Below are positions 5,802 to 7,948 of a stretch of DNA of 7,948 nucleotides, piece after piece; positions within the stretch are counted from its first letter, which is position 1, and every line of letters begins with the position of its first letter. The notes under the pieces were generated by a model, which made no database searches, had not been told where the DNA came from, and worked only from the letters and a program-made list of their open reading frames with translations. The DNA comes from Vulcanimicrobiota bacterium. GTDB taxonomy: Bacteria; Eremiobacterota; Eremiobacteria; Baltobacterales; Baltobacteraceae. The translations under genes and the position numbers were made by a program. Where the stretch lies: the NCBI GenBank assembly GCA_028287545.1, contig JAQBPL010000311.1, forward strand, positions 1-7,948. The letters run 5' to 3'.

Positions 5802-6668
5802 GTGAACCATCGCGCCCTGGGCATCGCGGCTGCGCTCTTCTATATCTTTTTGTGGGCGTCCGCGTTCGTACCGAGCAAAATCGGGGTGCTCGACTCCTCG
5901 CCGCTGTGGTTCCTCGTCGTGCGCTTCGTCGTCGCGGGCGCGGTCGCGCTCGCGGTCGCTCGCGCGCTCGGCGCCACGTTCCCGACCAGCCGGCGCGATT
6001 GGATCGCGGTCGCTGTGCTCGGCGTGCTGGCGAACGCGATGTACCTCGGCTGCACGTACGAAGCGCTGCGCCACATGGGCTCGGGCGTGGGCGCCATCAT
6101 CGCATCGACCAATCCGCTCACCCTGGCGCTCGTCGCGCCCTGGGTGCTGCGCGAGCCGCTCACGCTCGGGAAGATCGCCGGGCTCGTGCTCGGCTTCGGG
6201 GGCGTCGTCGCGATCATGGTCGTCCGGTTGGGCAGCGGGACGGCCGAGCCGCGCGACATCGGCATCGCCTTTTGCGGCGTGCTCGCGAGCGTCGCTTCGA
6301 CGATCGTGTACAAACGCTGGTGCACCGCGCTCGACTTGCGCGCGGTGACCGCGCTGCAGCTGGTCGCTGCGGGAATCGTGCTGCTGCCGCTCGCCGTCGT
6401 CTTCGAAGGCGCGCCGCACGCGACGTGGACGCCGCAGCTCATCGTCTCGTTCTGGTACGTCGTCGTCGTGATGTCGCTCGGCGCGTCGCTGCTCTGGTTC
6501 TGGCTGCTCACGCACGGCGAAGCATCGCGGGTGAGCGCGTATTATTTCCTCACGCCGGTGTTCGGGCTCGCGCTGGCCGCGCTGCTCCTGCACGAGGCGG
6601 TCGGACTGCGCGACCTCGGCGGTCTCGCTGCGATCGCGCTCGGCATCACCTTGGTGCAGCGCGCGTGA
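5802..6668 (+). CDS. EamA-family (DMT superfamily) transporter
   Basis: This is a 288-residue integral membrane protein starting at GTG 5802; the ribosome site is weak. It has about ten hydrophobic segments in two homologous halves (about 5-141 and 153-286), as in the 10-TM drug/metabolite exporters. The first half opens with a family-typical FLWASAFVPSKIG, has ASTNPL near 101-106 and ends with LREPLT (116-121). The second half has the matching YYFLTPVFG (247-255) and LHEAVGLRDLGG (263-274). The length is normal for the family and nothing is broken. Known for the family: export of amino acids, nucleotides or other small metabolites, usually by proton exchange; the substrate cannot be predicted. 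The MFS gene follows after four bases, so the two are almost certainly co-transcribed. Confidence 0.92.
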   Translation: MNHRALGIAAALFYIFLWASAFVPSKIGVLDSSPLWFLVVRFVVAGAVALAVARALGATFPTSRRDWIAVAVLGVLANAMYLGCTYEALRHMGSGVGAIIASTNPLTLALVAPWVLREPLTLGKIAGLVLGFGGVVAIMVVRLGSGTAEPRDIGIAFCGVLASVASTIVYKRWCTALDLRAVTALQLVAAGIVLLPLAVVFEGAPHATWTPQLIVSFWYVVVVMSLGASLLWFWLLTHGEASRVSAYYFLTPVFGLALAALLLHEAVGLRDLGGLAAIALGITLVQRA

Positions 6669-6672
6669 GCGC

Positions 6673-7887
6673 ATGCTGAGCGAGCGCTGGCGCGTGCTCG
6701 CGGTGATGACGACGGCGCAGGCCGGATCGTCGCTCGTGCAGCAGGCCCTCGGGGCGCTCTCCCCGGTCCTGGTCGTCACGTTCGGGCTCTCGAAAGCGCA
6801 GCTCGGCGCGGTTTTCACTGCAGTGCTGGTCGGCTGCGCGTGCTGCACCGCCGCGTCGGGTGTCTTCACCGACCGGTGGGGCGAACGCAAGATGCTGCTC
6901 GTCTCGGCGATCATCATGACGGCGGCGCTGCTCGCCGCCGCGCTCGTGCAGCAATACTGGTGGCTGGTCGCCACGCTGGCCGTCTACGGCGCGGGATACG
7001 CCGCGGCGACGCCGGCCGGCGGCCGCGCGATTCTCGCCTGGTTCGATCGCGATCGCGGCCTCGCGATGGGGATCCGCCAAACCGGCGTCTCCGTCGGCGG
7101 CCTCGTAGGGGCGATCGGTTTTCCCGTCATCGCCGCGTACGGCGGGTACCGCGCGGCGTTCGTGTTCGCGGCGCTGCTAGTTGCGGTCACCAGCGGCGTG
7201 GCGTACGCGGTGTATCGTCAGGCGGCCGGCGACGACGCGGCGCCGGCGTCGCTGGCCGGCGTTCTGCGCGGAATGCGCACGCTCGCCCAGGACCCGCGTT
7301 TGATCGCGGTCACGCTGACCTGCATGCTGCTCTCCGCGACGCAGTTCATCGTGAACGCGTTCGTCACGATCACCGCCGTCACGGTCGTGCACACCACGGC
7401 GCACGTCGCGGGCGGCGCGCTGGCGGTCGCGTTCGTCACGGCGATCTGCGGACGGCTCGGCTGGGGTTTCCTGAGCGACCGCTATCTCGACGGGGACCGC
7501 ATCGTCCCGCTGGCGGTCATCTGCGTGCTGGTCGCGATCGGCGCCGCGATCTTGGCCCTGCTCGGTCGCGGCGCGGTGGCTTCGCTCTTCGTCGCGAGCG
7601 CGCTGCTGGGGCTCAGCGCGTCGGGCTGGAACGGCCTGATGGCGGCCGCGCTCTCCGAGGTCGGCGGCGTCGAGCGTGCGGCCAGCGCCCTGGGTCTGGG
7701 CCTGACCGCGATCTTCGCGGCGTCCGCCGTGGCGCCGTCCGCGTTCGGCGCGCTGGCCGACCATACGTCGCTCGCCGTCGCGTGGGGCGTGCTCTCGGGA
7801 GTGGTCCTGCTGGGCCTCGGTCCGATGCTCTGGCTGCGCAGCCATCTCCGACTTCGGTCGCGCAGGTCCGCCATCGGCGCGGGATGA
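6673..7887 (+). CDS. Major facilitator superfamily (MFS) transporter
   Basis: This is a 404-residue protein with about twelve hydrophobic segments, typical of MFS secondary carriers in the inner membrane. MFS motif A between TM2 and TM3 is GVFTDRWGER (63-72), and its second-half counterpart is GRLGWGFLSDR (260-270). GIRQTGVSVGG (133-143) on the TM4-TM5 side is a pattern seen in many small-anion and organic-acid MFS carriers. A central polar loop (about 182-207) joins the two halves, and the C-terminus is short and basic (HLRLRSRRS). ATG 6673 lies four bases after the EamA stop with no clear ribosome site, so translation is probably coupled. Two unrelated transporters in one operon suggest either export of related compounds or exchange of substrate and product. 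The direction and substrate are unknown. Confidence 0.92.
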   Translation: MLSERWRVLAVMTTAQAGSSLVQQALGALSPVLVVTFGLSKAQLGAVFTAVLVGCACCTAASGVFTDRWGERKMLLVSAIIMTAALLAAALVQQYWWLVATLAVYGAGYAAATPAGGRAILAWFDRDRGLAMGIRQTGVSVGGLVGAIGFPVIAAYGGYRAAFVFAALLVAVTSGVAYAVYRQAAGDDAAPASLAGVLRGMRTLAQDPRLIAVTLTCMLLSATQFIVNAFVTITAVTVVHTTAHVAGGALAVAFVTAICGRLGWGFLSDRYLDGDRIVPLAVICVLVAIGAAILALLGRGAVASLFVASALLGLSASGWNGLMAAALSEVGGVERAASALGLGLTAIFAASAVAPSAFGALADHTSLAVAWGVLSGVVLLGLGPMLWLRSHLRLRSRRSAIGAG

Positions 7888-7898
7888 ACCGAGGTCGG
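7848..7898 (+). other. Hairpin over the MFS stop, just before the tRNA
   Basis: CCGACTTCGGT (7848-7858) and ACCGAGGTCGG (7888-7898) can pair over 11 bases with one G-U, placing the stop codon in the loop. The left arm can instead close on itself as CGAC-UUCG-GUCG (7849-7860), a very stable tetraloop. There is no U-tract after either structure. It may protect the mRNA 3' end or separate the tRNA from the messenger; it could also be chance in such GC-rich DNA. Confidence 0.35.
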
Positions 7899-7903
7899 TC
7901 CGC

Positions 7904-7948
7904 GCCCAGGTGGCGGAATTGGTAGACGCGCTAGTTTCAGGTATTAGT
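7904..7948 (+). tRNA. tRNA-Leu(CAG), 5' part, cut by window end
   Basis: The gene begins GCCCAGG (acceptor strand), TG, then the class II Leu-type D arm GCGGAATTGGTAGACGCGC. The anticodon stem-loop CTAGT-TTCAGGT-ATTAG follows, with one G-U pair. The anticodon is CAG (7938-7940), reading CUG, likely the main Leu codon in this GC-rich genome. The variable arm, T arm and acceptor 3' half lie beyond the window. It starts only 16 bases after the MFS stop, so its promoter must lie inside that gene or the tRNA is processed from a read-through transcript. Confidence 0.95.

Noticed and set aside
5454..6974. 506-codon open frame on the - strand across the EamA and MFS genes
   Set aside because: It is rich in Arg, Glu, Asp and His with no fold or motif, and lies opposite well-supported membrane proteins; a shadow frame.
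6840..7925. 361-codon open frame on the + strand inside the MFS gene, reaching into the tRNA
   Set aside because: It is an Arg/Gly-rich out-of-frame translation of the MFS gene that runs into the tRNA.
1..7948. CRISPR array, insertion sequence, toxin-antitoxin or phage-defence genes
   Set aside because: I found no regularly spaced repeats, transposase, nuclease or small toxin/antitoxin reading frames on either strand.

Overview
The window is GC-rich (roughly two-thirds G+C by eye, with strongly GC-biased third codon positions, which creates long spurious antisense reading frames). It looks like a chromosomal segment of a free-living bacterium. The gene families, the TTG/GTG starts and a REP-like CTGAGCTTGTCGAAG element would fit a soil lineage such as Candidatus Eremiobacterota/WPS-2. 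That placement is a weak inference: no taxonomic marker is visible except the start of a tRNA-Leu.

Layout. (1) 1-321 (+): the C-terminal end of a short-chain dehydrogenase/reductase, whose stop codon lies inside the left arm of a REP/BIME-like inverted-repeat element (312-377). (2) 453-3158 (+): a large secreted metzincin-type zinc metalloprotease of the DUF5117/DUF4953 kind, starting at TTG behind a strong GGGAGG. (3) 3187-3216: a perfect 13-bp hairpin in the convergent gap, serving as a probable two-way terminator. (4) 3244-4200 (-): a lipoprotein resembling the EXORDIUM/Phi-1 family, also starting at TTG behind GGAGG, with possible 11-bp direct repeats upstream. (5) About 230 bp without a gene (4201-4430). 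(6) 4431-4823 and 4820-5713 (-): a translationally coupled pair (ATGA overlap) of a small cupin and a ThuA/glutamine-amidotransferase-fold-like protein. (7) An 88-bp divergent gap, then 5802-6668 (+), an EamA/DMT exporter, and 6673-7887 (+), an MFS transporter, four bases apart. (8) 7904-7948 (+): the 5' part of tRNA-Leu(CAG), cut by the window end.

How they may work together. The two secreted proteins (metalloprotease and lipoprotein) face each other across a shared terminator, and both use TTG with a strong ribosome site, but no common pathway is evident. The cupin/GATase-like pair is the most system-like unit: an uncharacterised two-gene operon diverging from a two-transporter operon, which suggests but does not prove a link between a small-molecule function and its export. 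I see no CRISPR array, insertion sequence, prophage or recognisable defence system. The best leads are the REP-like element with mutually complementary hairpin loops, the coupled cupin/GATase-like pair, and the putative response-regulator repeats in front of the lipoprotein gene.
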